Of a DNA stretch of 64,000 nt, positions 15,158-24,129 are shown one piece after another. A program made the position numbers and the translations under genes. A model generated the notes under the pieces. That model saw nothing but the letters and a program-made list of their open reading frames with translations. It did not search any database and was not told where the DNA came from. The stretch comes from Candidatus Pelagisphaera phototrophica (lineage in GTDB: Bacteria > Verrucomicrobiota > Verrucomicrobiia > Opitutales > Opitutaceae), in the NCBI RefSeq assembly GCF_014529625.1, contig NZ_CP076039.1, positions 2,914,001-2,978,000 of the forward strand, in the 5' to 3' direction. Within the stretch, counting starts at the first letter, position 1, and each line of letters begins with the position of its first letter.

Positions 15158-16290
15158 TACTTTTTAAATACGTTCACACGTTGGCCCGAATCAGCCGATG
15201 CATTTGCCGCTTCCAATATCTGAAGTACACGCAGGCCATCTGAAAAATCAGGTGCGATGGGCTGGCCTTTCGTAATCGCGATCAAGAAATCCGCTACCGC
15301 ATGAACAAAGGTGTGCTCATAGCCGATTGCATGTCCCGGAGGCCACCACTTCCCGACGTAGGGATGCTCCGGCTCCGAAGCGAGAATGGTGCGATAGCCC
15401 CGCAAATGACTCGGATCTTCCTTCGAATAAAACTCAAGCCGAGTAAGATCCTCCAAGTCCCACCTAAGCGCTCCTTGACTTCCGAAAATTTCAAACTGAT
15501 TGGCATTGCGTTGACCGGTCGCGAACCGGGTTGCCTCGAAAGAACCCAGTGCACCGCAGTCGAAGTTTACGAGCATCTGCGACGCATCATCCACATCGAC
15601 TGCATCCATCGTTCTACTACCCTTTTCAATGGGTCGCTCGTTGACGAAGGTACGTTTCTGGCAATAGACGGAATCAATTTTTCCAACCAAGAAATGGGCT
15701 AGATCAACACTGTGGGAATTCAAATCCCCATGAGGTCCATAACCCGCGTGAGCTTTCTTCAGCTTCCAACCGATCGGTGCTTTCGGATCCACCAGCCAAT
15801 GCTGCAGATACGCGCCACGCCAATGGCGAATCTCACCGATTCGTCCTTCTTCTATGATTTGCTTTGCCAGCGAAACGGCGGGACTGCGCCGATAATTGTA
15901 GTTTACGTAATGACGCACATTGGCTTTTTCAGCTTCACGGATCATTTCTTCGGCCGCTTGCACGGTTAGAGCCATCGGCTTTTCACAAAATATATGCTTT
16001 CCGCATTTCGCGGCCGCAATAGCGACCTCGGGTTGCAAGGATTGCGGTAGGGACAAGTCCACTACATCGACATCCTCTCTATCTACAACCGTCCGCCAGT
16101 CTATCGAAAATTCCTCGAACCCCCATCGTCGTGCGAACGCTTCGGTCTTCGCCGCATCGCGTCCGCAGACCACTTTCAGGATCGGATCCAACTTCGGTTC
16201 GAAAAAGGGCACAACCTGCCTCCAGGCATTGGCATGGGCCCGGCCCATGAACTCGGTTCCAATGAGAGCAATTCGTATTTTCTTCTTCAT
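15157..16290 (-). CDS. Gfo/Idh/MocA family NAD(P)-dependent oxidoreductase
   Basis: This 377-residue cytoplasmic enzyme has a Rossmann N-terminus (IRIALIGTEFMGRAHANAW), the diagnostic GKHIFCEKPMAL at about 92-103 with the catalytic-type EKP lysine, then NYRRSPAVSLAKQ and the C-terminal sheet domain with DLNSHSVDLAHFLVGKI (the His used in catalysis lies in this block). Family members oxidise or epimerise sugars, inositols or their derivatives. It is co-transcribed with the truncated sulfatase after it and lies downstream of the GMC/sulfatase hybrid, so a role in desulfated-sugar metabolism is plausible. The exact substrate cannot be read. Confidence 0.88.
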   Translation of the reverse strand: MKKKIRIALIGTEFMGRAHANAWRQVVPFFEPKLDPILKVVCGRDAAKTEAFARRWGFEEFSIDWRTVVDREDVDVVDLSLPQSLQPEVAIAAAKCGKHIFCEKPMALTVQAAEEMIREAEKANVRHYVNYNYRRSPAVSLAKQIIEEGRIGEIRHWRGAYLQHWLVDPKAPIGWKLKKAHAGYGPHGDLNSHSVDLAHFLVGKIDSVYCQKRTFVNERPIEKGSRTMDAVDVDDASQMLVNFDCGALGSFEATRFATGQRNANQFEIFGSQGALRWDLEDLTRLEFYSKEDPSHLRGYRTILASEPEHPYVGKWWPPGHAIGYEHTFVHAVADFLIAITKGQPIAPDFSDGLRVLQILEAANASADSGQRVNVFKK

Positions 16291-16320
16291 AATTTTGATG
16301 TGGGAATCTTTCGCTAAGAA

Positions 16321-16782
16321 CTAGACGTTTCCTTTTCGCATTTCTTCGACGGCGTAATTGGCCGCGCGGGCGGTGATCGCCATGTAGGTCAGGGAGGGAT
16401 TTTGCGTGGACGTGGAGGTCATACAGGCTCCGTCTGTAACAAGTACATTCTTACAGGCGTGCAGTTGGTTCCATTTATTCAGAAGAGAAGTTTTAGGGTC
16501 TTTGCCCATCCGCACTCCACCCATTTCATGGATATCGATTCCGGGGGCCTGGCGCTTCTGGGTGGTTTTGATATTTGTGAAACCGGCGGCGGCCAACATT
16601 TCGGAGAGCTGGTCCCAGCGCTGGTCGTCGGTGATAACGAACACGATGTTAGGCCTGTCCTTCATGTCTCGTCGCAGCTCTTGAGCAGAGTCGGACGTGT
16701 GCCAAACGGGTCGTGATTCCGCCGCTTCGAGGAAGCAAGCAAGACCATTAAAGAATATGAGGGCTATAAGAAGGTAACGCAT
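16321..16782 (-). pseudogene. In-frame hybrid of a sulfatase N-terminus and a GMC oxidoreductase C-terminus
   Basis: From the ATG at 16782 the 153-residue frame begins like a secreted sulfatase: signal MRYLLIALIFFNGLACFLEA, then RPNIVFVITDDQRWDQLS, the first metal-binding Asp pair. At about 16610 it switches without a stop to the C-terminal end of a GMC (glucose-methanol-choline) oxidoreductase. That part has AAAGFTNIKTT, IDIHEMGGVRMGKDP with the catalytic-type His, VLVTDGACMTSTSTQNPSLT (FAD C-terminal block) and YAVEEM. Neither half is functional: the sulfatase lacks its Cys motif and the GMC part lacks its FAD domain. The likely cause is a deletion joining two formerly separate genes. Confidence 0.8.
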
Positions 16783-16834
16783 CGATATATGCCTTGATTG
16801 TATCATACATCTCAGAGAGCGTGCGACAGTATCT

Positions 16835-17650
16835 ATGCTAAATACGACAATCATTAGGCCCAAGACCCTGCATCGCAACCGCTCGAAAAGAACCCTACGC
16901 AAACTCGCTTCCGAACGAGATGCATGGCTGGCCCAAATTCCTTCCTGGGGACTGTTTCATCGGATTTTTGACGAGATCCCTGGTTATTATTTCTTCGCCA
17001 AGGATCGCAAGGGACGTACCATGATAACCAGTCGATCCGTCCTGGACCGCTACCAGATGGAGAATGAGGATGAGATGCTCGGCTTTACGGATTACGACAT
17101 AAATCCGCGATCCATGGCCGAGCGATATGTTGAAGACGACAAACTTCTCCTCAATGGCGAAGTCGATCGGATCGAGCATTTGGAGCTCTGGTTTGACAAA
17201 CAAGGCATGCCCGATTGGTACATCGTAACCAAACTTCCTATTATAAATCGAAGGCGACGCCCCATCGGCGTGATGGGCGTTCTCCGCCGGGCTGCGGAAC
17301 AAGAGCGGAAATTGCCCGTTCTGGAAAGCGTCGCCCAGGCAGTCATGATTATCCGCAAGAAATTTCCTGGAAACATTTCCATGCTGGACCTGGCCGATGC
17401 TTGCGGCCAATCGCTTCGCAGCTTGCAGCGCCGGTTCAACGAAGCGTTTGGCATTAGCCCACAAGAATTCCTCATAAAAACTCGGGTTTCCGAAGCAATG
17501 AAACTCCTTCAAGAGACCAACTTGACAGCCGCTCAAATAGCAAGCCGTTGCGGATTTGTGGATGCGTGCAGTTTGTCCGATCACTTTAAGAAACGGAGCG
17601 GATTAACTCCAACCGAGTATCGTTCGAGCCATCGACAACCCACTCGCTAA
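16835..17650 (+). CDS. AraC-family regulator with an N-terminal PAS domain
   Basis: The protein is 271 residues. Residues about 40-150 form a PAS-like sensor (FDEIPGYYFFAKDRKGR, LGFTDYDINP, LPIINRRRRPIGVMGVLR). Residues 165-265 are a double helix-turn-helix of the AraC/XylS type: MLDLADACGQSLRSLQRRF, then AAQIASRCGFVDACSLSDHF and the family end FKKRSGLTPTEYR. It is divergent from the sulfatase/GMC hybrid across a 52-bp gap, so it probably controlled that lost carbohydrate operon and possibly itself. The ligand is unknown; PAS-AraC proteins of this kind are common regulators of polysaccharide genes in Verrucomicrobia. Confidence 0.88.
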   Translation: MLNTTIIRPKTLHRNRSKRTLRKLASERDAWLAQIPSWGLFHRIFDEIPGYYFFAKDRKGRTMITSRSVLDRYQMENEDEMLGFTDYDINPRSMAERYVEDDKLLLNGEVDRIEHLELWFDKQGMPDWYIVTKLPIINRRRRPIGVMGVLRRAAEQERKLPVLESVAQAVMIIRKKFPGNISMLDLADACGQSLRSLQRRFNEAFGISPQEFLIKTRVSEAMKLLQETNLTAAQIASRCGFVDACSLSDHFKKRSGLTPTEYRSSHRQPTR

Positions 17651-17960
17651 AGGTGCGGAAGTTATTGAACCTGCATACGCCAGAAAACAGTCGAACGGGT
17701 ATCCCTACTTGATACCGCTTCGTCAACCTATCAATCTCCCCAAACTCAATTCGGAATAATCGTACTGAACTCTTCCGGAGCATTGCGGTATGCCATGGAG
17801 CTCTAGGACCAAAAAAACGGGCTGCGGCAACCATCTATTCGCAATCATCCCACCTTGGAGTATTTCGATGCCCGATACCTCTTTTTCCTAGCAGGAACCT
17901 TGCCTTGACCAGACTGATCATTCCCTATTCAAAAGGCTGCCACGAATCAGCCCCTCCTCG
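17651..17960. other. Gap with no recognised feature
   Basis: No gene, RNA or clear terminator is visible in these 310 bases between the AraC regulator and the MBOAT gene. Confidence 0.5.
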
Positions 17961-19508
17961 ATGCTATTCTTCAGCCCACTATTTCTGTTCGTATTCCTCC
18001 CGATCGCCTGGATTGTCTTCATGGCAATCGGCTCGCGAGTCCCTGCATGGGTATCGATTTGCTGGCTGCTTGTTTGCTCGTGGGTATTCTACGCTTGGGC
18101 CTATCCCGTCCACCTGCTCTTGCTCATGGGTTCAGTCGCCGCCAACTACTTATGTTCCGTAGCAATCGAACGAACCTCTCAATCTCATGTGGCCAAACGA
18201 TACCTGGTTGCCGGCATCGCGGCCAACCTTCTGATATTGGGAGGCTTCAAATATTCCGGCTTTGCGACCGAATCGGTAGCCACTCTTTTCGGACTCTCGC
18301 TCACCCCACCCTCGTTTCTCCTTCCACTCGCGATCTCGTTTTTCACCTTCCAGCAGATTTCCTATCTCGTCATTACCTATCGCGAAAAACGCCTTATCGC
18401 TAAACCCCATGAGTATGCACTCTACGTTTCCTTTTTCCCTCAGCTAATCGCCGGGCCAATCGTCCAGCCGGACGAAATGATTCCGCAATTGCAGACCAAG
18501 CGATTTGGGCGACCTTCACTGGACGATATCGGGCTCGGAATCAGTCTATTCACTATCGGGCTCGGGAAGAAGATTCTGCTGGCTGACAATCTAGCTCCCA
18601 TCGCCGATTCCGCATTCGCGCTGAGCGCTCAAGGAGAAAGCCTATCCGCGTTCAGCGCATGGTTGGGACTTCTCGCATTTTCTCTGCAAATCTATTTCGA
18701 TTTTTCCGCCTACTCAGAAATGGCTCTAGGACTGGGTCGCTTTTTTGGAATTCGGCTTCCCGAAAATTTTGCTTCCCCCTATCGAGCCATCAATATCATT
18801 GATTTCTGGAGACGATGGCACGTTACCCTTTCCACTTTTTTCAAAAAATTCCTCTACATACCCCTCGGCGGCAGTCGCAGCGGGTTTTTCCGAAAGTACT
18901 CTAACTTGATTCTAACGATGACCATTGCCGGGCTCTGGCACGGCGCGAACTACACGTTCCTGCTTTGGGGTCTCGCCCATGGCACGCTTCTAGCAATTAA
19001 CCACCTCTGGAAAAACAGCCCGATCAAGCTCCCGACCAAACTCTCGTGGGCACTGACTTTTTTGAGCGTGACACTATGCTGGACGCTCTTCCGATCAGAC
19101 AGTTTAAACGAATCAGTCCGTTATTTTCAAGCGCTCTTCGGTGAGTTCGGATGGATTACCGCAGATGGCCTTCCTCTGAGCGAGTTTCTCAAAACGCTCG
19201 AACCAGTGGATTCCTGGAAAACCGTTCATTACGCGATTCACTTCCTCGAATGGTATCCGGGACTCATCAATGGGGTTCATGCCGGCCATTTCATTTTTTC
19301 TGAAATCATGTTATCGTCTCTTCAAGTTCTCGTAGCACTCACCTTGGTTCTGTGCTTCCCCCGACCCCTTTCCTGGCTCACCCATCCGCTCAACGAGGCC
19401 CCCGTATTCAAGAAACGGGCTGCGTTTCTGACGGCCATCATCATTGTGATAGTTATTATTCAAAGCGGTACTTTTCAGACGACCCCCTTTATCTACTTTC
19501 GATTCTGA
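17961..19508 (+). CDS. MBOAT-family O-acyltransferase (AlgI/DltB-like)
   Basis: The 515-residue polytopic protein carries the membrane-bound O-acyltransferase signature: FWRRWHVTLSTFFKKFLYIPLGG around residues 277-299 and GLWHGANYTFLLWG around 325-338, which contains the catalytic His. ISFFTFQQISYLV and YVSFFPQLIAGPI are the AlgI-type blocks. It transfers acyl (usually acetyl) groups across the membrane to an exported glycan. The next gene, starting two bases after its stop, encodes an SGNH-type protein that would complete the transfer, as AlgI works with AlgJ/AlgX. The acceptor polysaccharide is not encoded nearby. Confidence 0.92.
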   Translation: MLFFSPLFLFVFLPIAWIVFMAIGSRVPAWVSICWLLVCSWVFYAWAYPVHLLLLMGSVAANYLCSVAIERTSQSHVAKRYLVAGIAANLLILGGFKYSGFATESVATLFGLSLTPPSFLLPLAISFFTFQQISYLVITYREKRLIAKPHEYALYVSFFPQLIAGPIVQPDEMIPQLQTKRFGRPSLDDIGLGISLFTIGLGKKILLADNLAPIADSAFALSAQGESLSAFSAWLGLLAFSLQIYFDFSAYSEMALGLGRFFGIRLPENFASPYRAINIIDFWRRWHVTLSTFFKKFLYIPLGGSRSGFFRKYSNLILTMTIAGLWHGANYTFLLWGLAHGTLLAINHLWKNSPIKLPTKLSWALTFLSVTLCWTLFRSDSLNESVRYFQALFGEFGWITADGLPLSEFLKTLEPVDSWKTVHYAIHFLEWYPGLINGVHAGHFIFSEIMLSSLQVLVALTLVLCFPRPLSWLTHPLNEAPVFKKRAAFLTAIIIVIVIIQSGTFQTTPFIYFRF

Positions 19509-19510
19509 AC

Positions 19511-20542
19511 ATGAACGCTAAGGAATTCATAGTCTGGTTTCTCCTCTCGCTATTGGCAGCATTTGCCATCGCAGTGATTCTCTTCTGCGTTCATCTCGGC
19601 ATGCCCTGGTGGCCCCATCATTTAAATCGCGAAGTTCGGATCGCAAAACACCACATCGCCGAATCCGTCGAGGGACCCACTATTTGGCTACAAGGAGGAT
19701 CCAGCACTTGGTTCGGGTTCGATTCGCCCCTGTTGCAGGCGGAGACAGGATTTGACGTAGTAAATCTTGCCTTCAATATCAACATGCCGCTCGAGTTCTG
19801 CTTCGACGAAGTCCGGCTTTTCGCCAAACCAGGTGACGCGGTGATTCTGGGATTGGAAAACTCCATGTACTTTCGGAACAACTACTCCAGCTATGCGGCA
19901 GACGAGATAACGATCTGGGAACCCGAGTTCTTCTGGAGCCTGTCTCTTCGCCGAAAAGCCCAGTTCCTGAAAAGTCTGCCTTGGCGGAAAGTCCTGGCCG
20001 GAGACTTCGTACGTCTCGGCCAGTTGACGGGTGACTTCGAGAAGCACCTCAAACCACTCCCTCCAAAGAAAGTGATCGAAAACCTCGAGGATCAATGGGA
20101 CGGTCGATACGCTGGCGAAATCCCTGCTTATTACAACTACCTGACCCTCAATCGTCATGGCGATTTCGTGCAAAGCAACCACACTCTTTGGCGCGGAACG
20201 CACGATTATTATCTAATGGACTTGCATCCTGTATCCGTAATGACCCGACATGACTTCAAAGAGTTCACAAAATGGGCCCGTGAAAACAATGTGCAAATCC
20301 TCATGTCCTGGCTCCCCATGGCCCGGAACCCAAAGCTAGATCTCGAGCACCCCAAAGTAAAAGCTAGCATCCATCGCATCACCAACTTCACATCCTCAAT
20401 GGGACTAGAGTTCCTCGGCAAACCTGAGGATTTCGTCCAAGACATCGAGCTCTTCTACGACACCAGCCACCACACCACCGCCGAAGGTGCCACGGAACGG
20501 ACAAAGCGACTTCTACCATTTCTCAAAGAAGTGTTAGACTAA
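19511..20542 (+). CDS. SGNH-hydrolase-like partner of the MBOAT acyltransferase
   Basis: Starting at the ATG at 19511 the protein is 343 residues with an N-terminal membrane anchor (residues 6-29). The mature part opens with TIWLQGGSSTWFGFDSP, where the Ser of GGSST is at the SGNH nucleophile position. It ends with FYDTSHHTTAEGATERT, which supplies the Asp-x-x-His pair. This is the arrangement of AlgJ/AlgX/PatB-like acetyltransferases that take the acyl group handed over by an MBOAT protein. The two-base gap to the MBOAT gene supports a single operon. Sequence similarity to a named family is weak, so the assignment rests on motif and context. Confidence 0.72.
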   Translation: MNAKEFIVWFLLSLLAAFAIAVILFCVHLGMPWWPHHLNREVRIAKHHIAESVEGPTIWLQGGSSTWFGFDSPLLQAETGFDVVNLAFNINMPLEFCFDEVRLFAKPGDAVILGLENSMYFRNNYSSYAADEITIWEPEFFWSLSLRRKAQFLKSLPWRKVLAGDFVRLGQLTGDFEKHLKPLPPKKVIENLEDQWDGRYAGEIPAYYNYLTLNRHGDFVQSNHTLWRGTHDYYLMDLHPVSVMTRHDFKEFTKWARENNVQILMSWLPMARNPKLDLEHPKVKASIHRITNFTSSMGLEFLGKPEDFVQDIELFYDTSHHTTAEGATERTKRLLPFLKEVLD

Positions 20543-20560
20543 CATCCTTTGAAATATTCT

Positions 20561-20595
20561 CACACAAAAACAAAAGGCCGGAACCTGAGGTTCCG
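20561..20595 (-). terminator. Intrinsic terminator between convergent genes
   Basis: CGGAACC-TGA-GGTTCCG (20579-20595) is a perfect 7-bp hairpin. On the minus strand it is followed by GCCTTTTGTTTTTGTG, so it should end transcription of the Gfo/Idh gene at 20745. On the plus strand it lies 37 bp after the SGNH-like gene but lacks a T run. Confidence 0.6.
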
Positions 20596-20744
20596 ACCCG
20601 ACAAAAGAGAGTCGTTGATTTGGTTATCCGTTTGCTCACTTTGATCCGCGACCGATTACGCGCCCTTTTCAGACTTCGCTGGCTCCGAATCAGACAATTA
20701 AGGTCATGCACTCTCGTGCGGCTACCGCTGATAGGATACTAAAA

Positions 20745-22166
20745 TCAACCACGATAGTACTCACCCCAACCCTTGCGAGCCTTTGGCTTTATGTACTTAT
20801 TAAGGGAGGGTTCATTCGTTATTTTCATTTTCTTCGAATCCCATTCGATATTCTTACCCGTGCGAATGGCCAACGCTCCGAGCAAAATTAACTCCGTCAA
20901 TCCTTCGGCATAGTCAAAATGCGAGCCAGGTCTCGGCCCCTCCCCCTTTACGGCTCGTATCCACTCTTGAATATTCCCTCCTTTAATTCGCGGCAATGTT
21001 TGAGGTGGACGGTTTCGGCGAAACTCTTGCCAAACGTCTTCATCATAAAGACGCGGACTATTGGGACGCATACCCGGCGAAAAGAGCGTTTGCTTTTTTC
21101 CTACCATGAAAATGCCATCAGCATAGGTTTTCGCTTCTTCCTTACTCCCCGATTTGGCTAGTGAGACCGCTTGAGCCGCTTCAAAATCCTTCGCCATCTT
21201 CGGCACCGTCGGACCTTCAATCCACTTGACCTTTACGGGAGGCAACCCGTTGCGAGCTGGAAAATGATACGTTACAACGCTACCGCTAGGCGTGTAGATC
21301 AAATTTGGCTCACCAGCCAATTCTACCTCAATTTTCGTAGGATGACCGAGCTGAAGAGCGTAGTACGGAATGTCGATCGTGTGGCAGCCAATATCGCCCA
21401 ATCCTCCACACCCATAATCCCACCAACCGCGCCAGTAGCCCGGATGCAAGTCTTCGCTAAAACCAGTCATAGGAGCTGGCCCAATCCATTTGTCCCAATC
21501 CATACCCTGCGGAATTGGTTGAGCGTCAGGCAATTTCTTTCTCTCGCCGGACCGGAAACCGTATCCTTCATTAGGCCGATTCGTCCACGCAATAACTTCT
21601 CGCACCTCCCCTAGCACATCCGCGTCGAACCATTCCTTGATATGACGCATTCCATCGAAAGCGCGCCCCTGATTTCCCATCTGAGTAACGAGCTTATTCT
21701 GCCGAGTCTTTTCGCAAAGCGTTCTTAGCTCATAGATATTGTGAACCAAAGGCTTCTGAACAAAGAGGTGCTTACCCAAATCTGCTGCTGCCATCGCCGC
21801 GACGAAATGCGTATTGTCCGGAGTCGCAATTCCGACCGCATCGATCTGATTGCCCATATTGTCGAACATTTCGCGGTAATCGCTAAACGTACGAGCATTT
21901 GGAAATTTCTCCTTGGTCTTCGCAATCTGAGCAGGATCGACATCGCAAAATGCTACAATATTTTCGTTGGCCATTTGCGTCAGATTTCCTCTGCCCTGAC
22001 CTGGGCCGACTCCGATAAACGCAATATTAAGCTTGTTGTTCGCAGACTGTCCGGATTGCCCAATCGAAAATCGAGGCACAACAAAGGCACCTCCCGCAAG
22101 AAGCGACGAGGTTTTCAAAAACTGGCGGCGATTCGATGCCGATGCAGAAAAGGGTATTTTTTTCAT
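20745..22166 (-). CDS. Secreted Gfo/Idh/MocA-like oxidoreductase with Tat signal
   Basis: The ATG at 22166 gives 473 residues with a twin-arginine leader (SNRRQFLKTSSLLAGGAFVV), so it is exported folded with its nucleotide. The Rossmann part reads LNIAFIGVGPGQGRGNLTQM. The family lysine block is LGKHLFVQKPLVHNIYE, here QKP instead of EKP, as usual in the Verrucomicrobia/Planctomycete secreted branch. GDIGCHTIDIPYYALQLG follows in the C-terminal domain and a typical AIRTGKNIEWD near the end. It probably acts on sugars or glycosides in the periplasm. An ATG 24 bases further out would also be in frame but would weaken the signal. It is divergent from the sulfatase at 22494. Confidence 0.88.
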   Translation of the reverse strand: MKKIPFSASASNRRQFLKTSSLLAGGAFVVPRFSIGQSGQSANNKLNIAFIGVGPGQGRGNLTQMANENIVAFCDVDPAQIAKTKEKFPNARTFSDYREMFDNMGNQIDAVGIATPDNTHFVAAMAAADLGKHLFVQKPLVHNIYELRTLCEKTRQNKLVTQMGNQGRAFDGMRHIKEWFDADVLGEVREVIAWTNRPNEGYGFRSGERKKLPDAQPIPQGMDWDKWIGPAPMTGFSEDLHPGYWRGWWDYGCGGLGDIGCHTIDIPYYALQLGHPTKIEVELAGEPNLIYTPSGSVVTYHFPARNGLPPVKVKWIEGPTVPKMAKDFEAAQAVSLAKSGSKEEAKTYADGIFMVGKKQTLFSPGMRPNSPRLYDEDVWQEFRRNRPPQTLPRIKGGNIQEWIRAVKGEGPRPGSHFDYAEGLTELILLGALAIRTGKNIEWDSKKMKITNEPSLNKYIKPKARKGWGEYYRG

Positions 22167-22424
22167 AAGAACGATAATTAATCCTACCAATTAGAATCCA
22201 TTTCCAAAGCCAATCTGTCAACCTATCCAGTTCCCGAAATCGTCTCAGCTATCAAAGAGATCGTTACTAAAACCCTATTTCAAATAGAGATCAACAAATC
22301 GATACCGAGAATCGAGCTTGCTAACAATCTCACTATCAAACTCAACTCCGAATCAAATCGGAACCATTGCAGCGAACGCACCGAGTATTAGGCGACTTGA
22401 CCACTAGAGCCCAGAGAGACAATC

Positions 22425-22436
22425 ATTTCCTATCAA
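22425..22436 (+). repeat. Dispersed motif core ATTTCCTATCAA, partial copy
   Basis: The right twelve bases of the motif plus the AAC that follows the copy at 11030 recur here, 58 bp before the sulfatase start. The left TTGA part is not conserved. Confidence 0.3.
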
Positions 22437-22493
22437 CAACTCCCGGAAAGCAGCCACCAACTCTTAATTGCTAACTAGATGAGGATTAGAACC

Positions 22494-24002
22494 ATGCTGA
22501 AACTGGCGTTTCCTATCGCGCTTTTTATCTTGAGCGGGAACTTCCTGACAGCTGCGGAAAAACCGAATGTCATCATCGTCTTTGCCGACGATATGGGGAT
22601 TGACTCAGTCCAGGCTTACAATCCCACTTTTCAGGCCCCGACGCCCCACCTCGACCAGTTGAGCCGTGACGCCGAATCATTTATGGATGCGCACACCCCG
22701 AGTTCAGTCTGTTCGCCGACTCGTTACGCGCTGCTCACCGGGCGCTACCCCTGGCGTGGCGTCCTCAAAAACGGAGTCCTTAGACCCTATGAGTCTTCAG
22801 CGATTGAGAAGGAAAGACTAACCCTGCCCAAGATACTGAAAGGTCTCGGTTACGACACGGCCTGCATCGGTAAGTGGCACCTAGGCTGGGAGTGGCCCTT
22901 TAAGAGTGACGAGCCGCAACTACGGCCGAAGTCAGACAGAGCCACACCGGAGGAGAGCCTGGTGGACTGGCAGAGAGCTATGCAGCCCGGAGGCATCGGC
23001 GGCGGCCCTCTGGGAGCTGGCTTCGACACCTATTTCGGCAGCGGCATGCCCAACTTCCCGCCTTACACCTGGCACGAAAACGACCATATTCTGGAAATCC
23101 CCACCATGTTTAAACCGTTTAGAATGCCTGAACGCAACAATGACTATACCGGCGCCGCCGGTCTGATGGTCCCCGATTGGAATTTTGAAAAAGACCTGCC
23201 TGTTATCACCCGGAAAAGCATTGCCTATATCAAGGAAAAAGCCGCTGAAGAGAGACCCTTCTTCCTGTATTTTTCTCTTACTTCGCCGCACTCTCCTATC
23301 GTACCGGATGCCGAATTTATCGGTAAAGGCCAGGTTCCCGACAGCGTCTATGCCGACTGGATTTACCAAACCGACTGGGTTCTCGGGCAAGTTGAACAGG
23401 CGATCAAAGACGCCGGCATCCGCGACAACACGATTCTCATTTTTTCTACCGATAACGGAACGGAAATTAGCTTTGCTAAAAAGAACTGGCCCGACTCGGC
23501 AGCTACATTCAACTACAGTGTACGCGGCAAAAAACGCGAGCTCTACGAAGGCGGGCACCGTGTTCCTTTCATGATTCGCTGGCCCGGTCTTACCAAGGCG
23601 GGCAAGCGCCGTTCGGAAGTTATTTGCGTGAGCGATATCATGGCGACTTTAGCCGATTACTTCTCTGTCGAATTTCCAGACAACAGCGCGGAAGATAGCG
23701 TCAGCTTCCTGCCGGCCCTACGTGGCGAGAGTTTTGAGAGAGCTCCGGTGGTGCACTGCAGCATTGAAGGGCAACTGGGGATTCGCAAAGGAGACTGGAA
23801 ACTCATTCAGATGAAAAAAGGGTTTGAACTCTACAACCTAAAAGCCGATCCCAAAGAAACTGAAAACCTTTACAGCTCCCATCCGGAAATCGCCGAAGAT
23901 ATGCGCAATATCGTGGAGCGTTACATCAAAGAGGGGCGCAGCACTGCGGGTGCGGCCCAGCCCATTGAGGAAAACAAAATATTGAGTGTCTGGTTGAAAT
24001 AA
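22494..24002 (+). CDS. Arylsulfatase-type sulfatase (type I)
   Basis: An in-frame ATG lies at 22479, but the one at 22494 has a GAGGA eight bases upstream and gives a cleaner signal peptide (MLKLAFPIALFILSG), so it is preferred: 502 residues. IIVFADDMGI holds the first metal aspartates, and CSPTRYALLTGRYPWR carries Cys73, which is oxidised to formylglycine. GKWHLGWEWPF, TSPHSPIVPD, FSTDNGTEI and YEGGHRVPFMIRWPG complete the active site. It hydrolyses sulfate esters outside the cytoplasm. A gene for the formylglycine-generating enzyme is not in the window. It is divergent from the Tat-exported Gfo/Idh protein, which could share regulation. Confidence 0.93.
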   Translation: MLKLAFPIALFILSGNFLTAAEKPNVIIVFADDMGIDSVQAYNPTFQAPTPHLDQLSRDAESFMDAHTPSSVCSPTRYALLTGRYPWRGVLKNGVLRPYESSAIEKERLTLPKILKGLGYDTACIGKWHLGWEWPFKSDEPQLRPKSDRATPEESLVDWQRAMQPGGIGGGPLGAGFDTYFGSGMPNFPPYTWHENDHILEIPTMFKPFRMPERNNDYTGAAGLMVPDWNFEKDLPVITRKSIAYIKEKAAEERPFFLYFSLTSPHSPIVPDAEFIGKGQVPDSVYADWIYQTDWVLGQVEQAIKDAGIRDNTILIFSTDNGTEISFAKKNWPDSAATFNYSVRGKKRELYEGGHRVPFMIRWPGLTKAGKRRSEVICVSDIMATLADYFSVEFPDNSAEDSVSFLPALRGESFERAPVVHCSIEGQLGIRKGDWKLIQMKKGFELYNLKADPKETENLYSSHPEIAEDMRNIVERYIKEGRSTAGAAQPIEENKILSVWLK

Positions 24003-24016
24003 GAACAGGCTGTATG

Positions 24017-24042
24017 AGGCTACGGAAAGCCTGCAATTTTTT
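24017..24042 (+). terminator. Probable intrinsic terminator after the sulfatase
   Basis: AGGCT-ACGGAA-AGCCT followed by GCAATTTTTT, 14 bp after the stop. A short 5-bp stem, or an alternative 6-bp CAGGCT/AGCCTG pairing, precedes a run of six T. Confidence 0.4.
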
Positions 24043-24129
24043 CTGTGTAAATGATCCGAACTAATGTTCTCTCTTCTTTTTGGGTAGACCCAACGATGGC
24101 TGATTACGGGTACGGCTTTCCGGTATCTT

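Noticed and set aside
22932-23558. 208-codon minus-strand frame
   Set aside because: Antisense shadow of the sulfatase at 22494.
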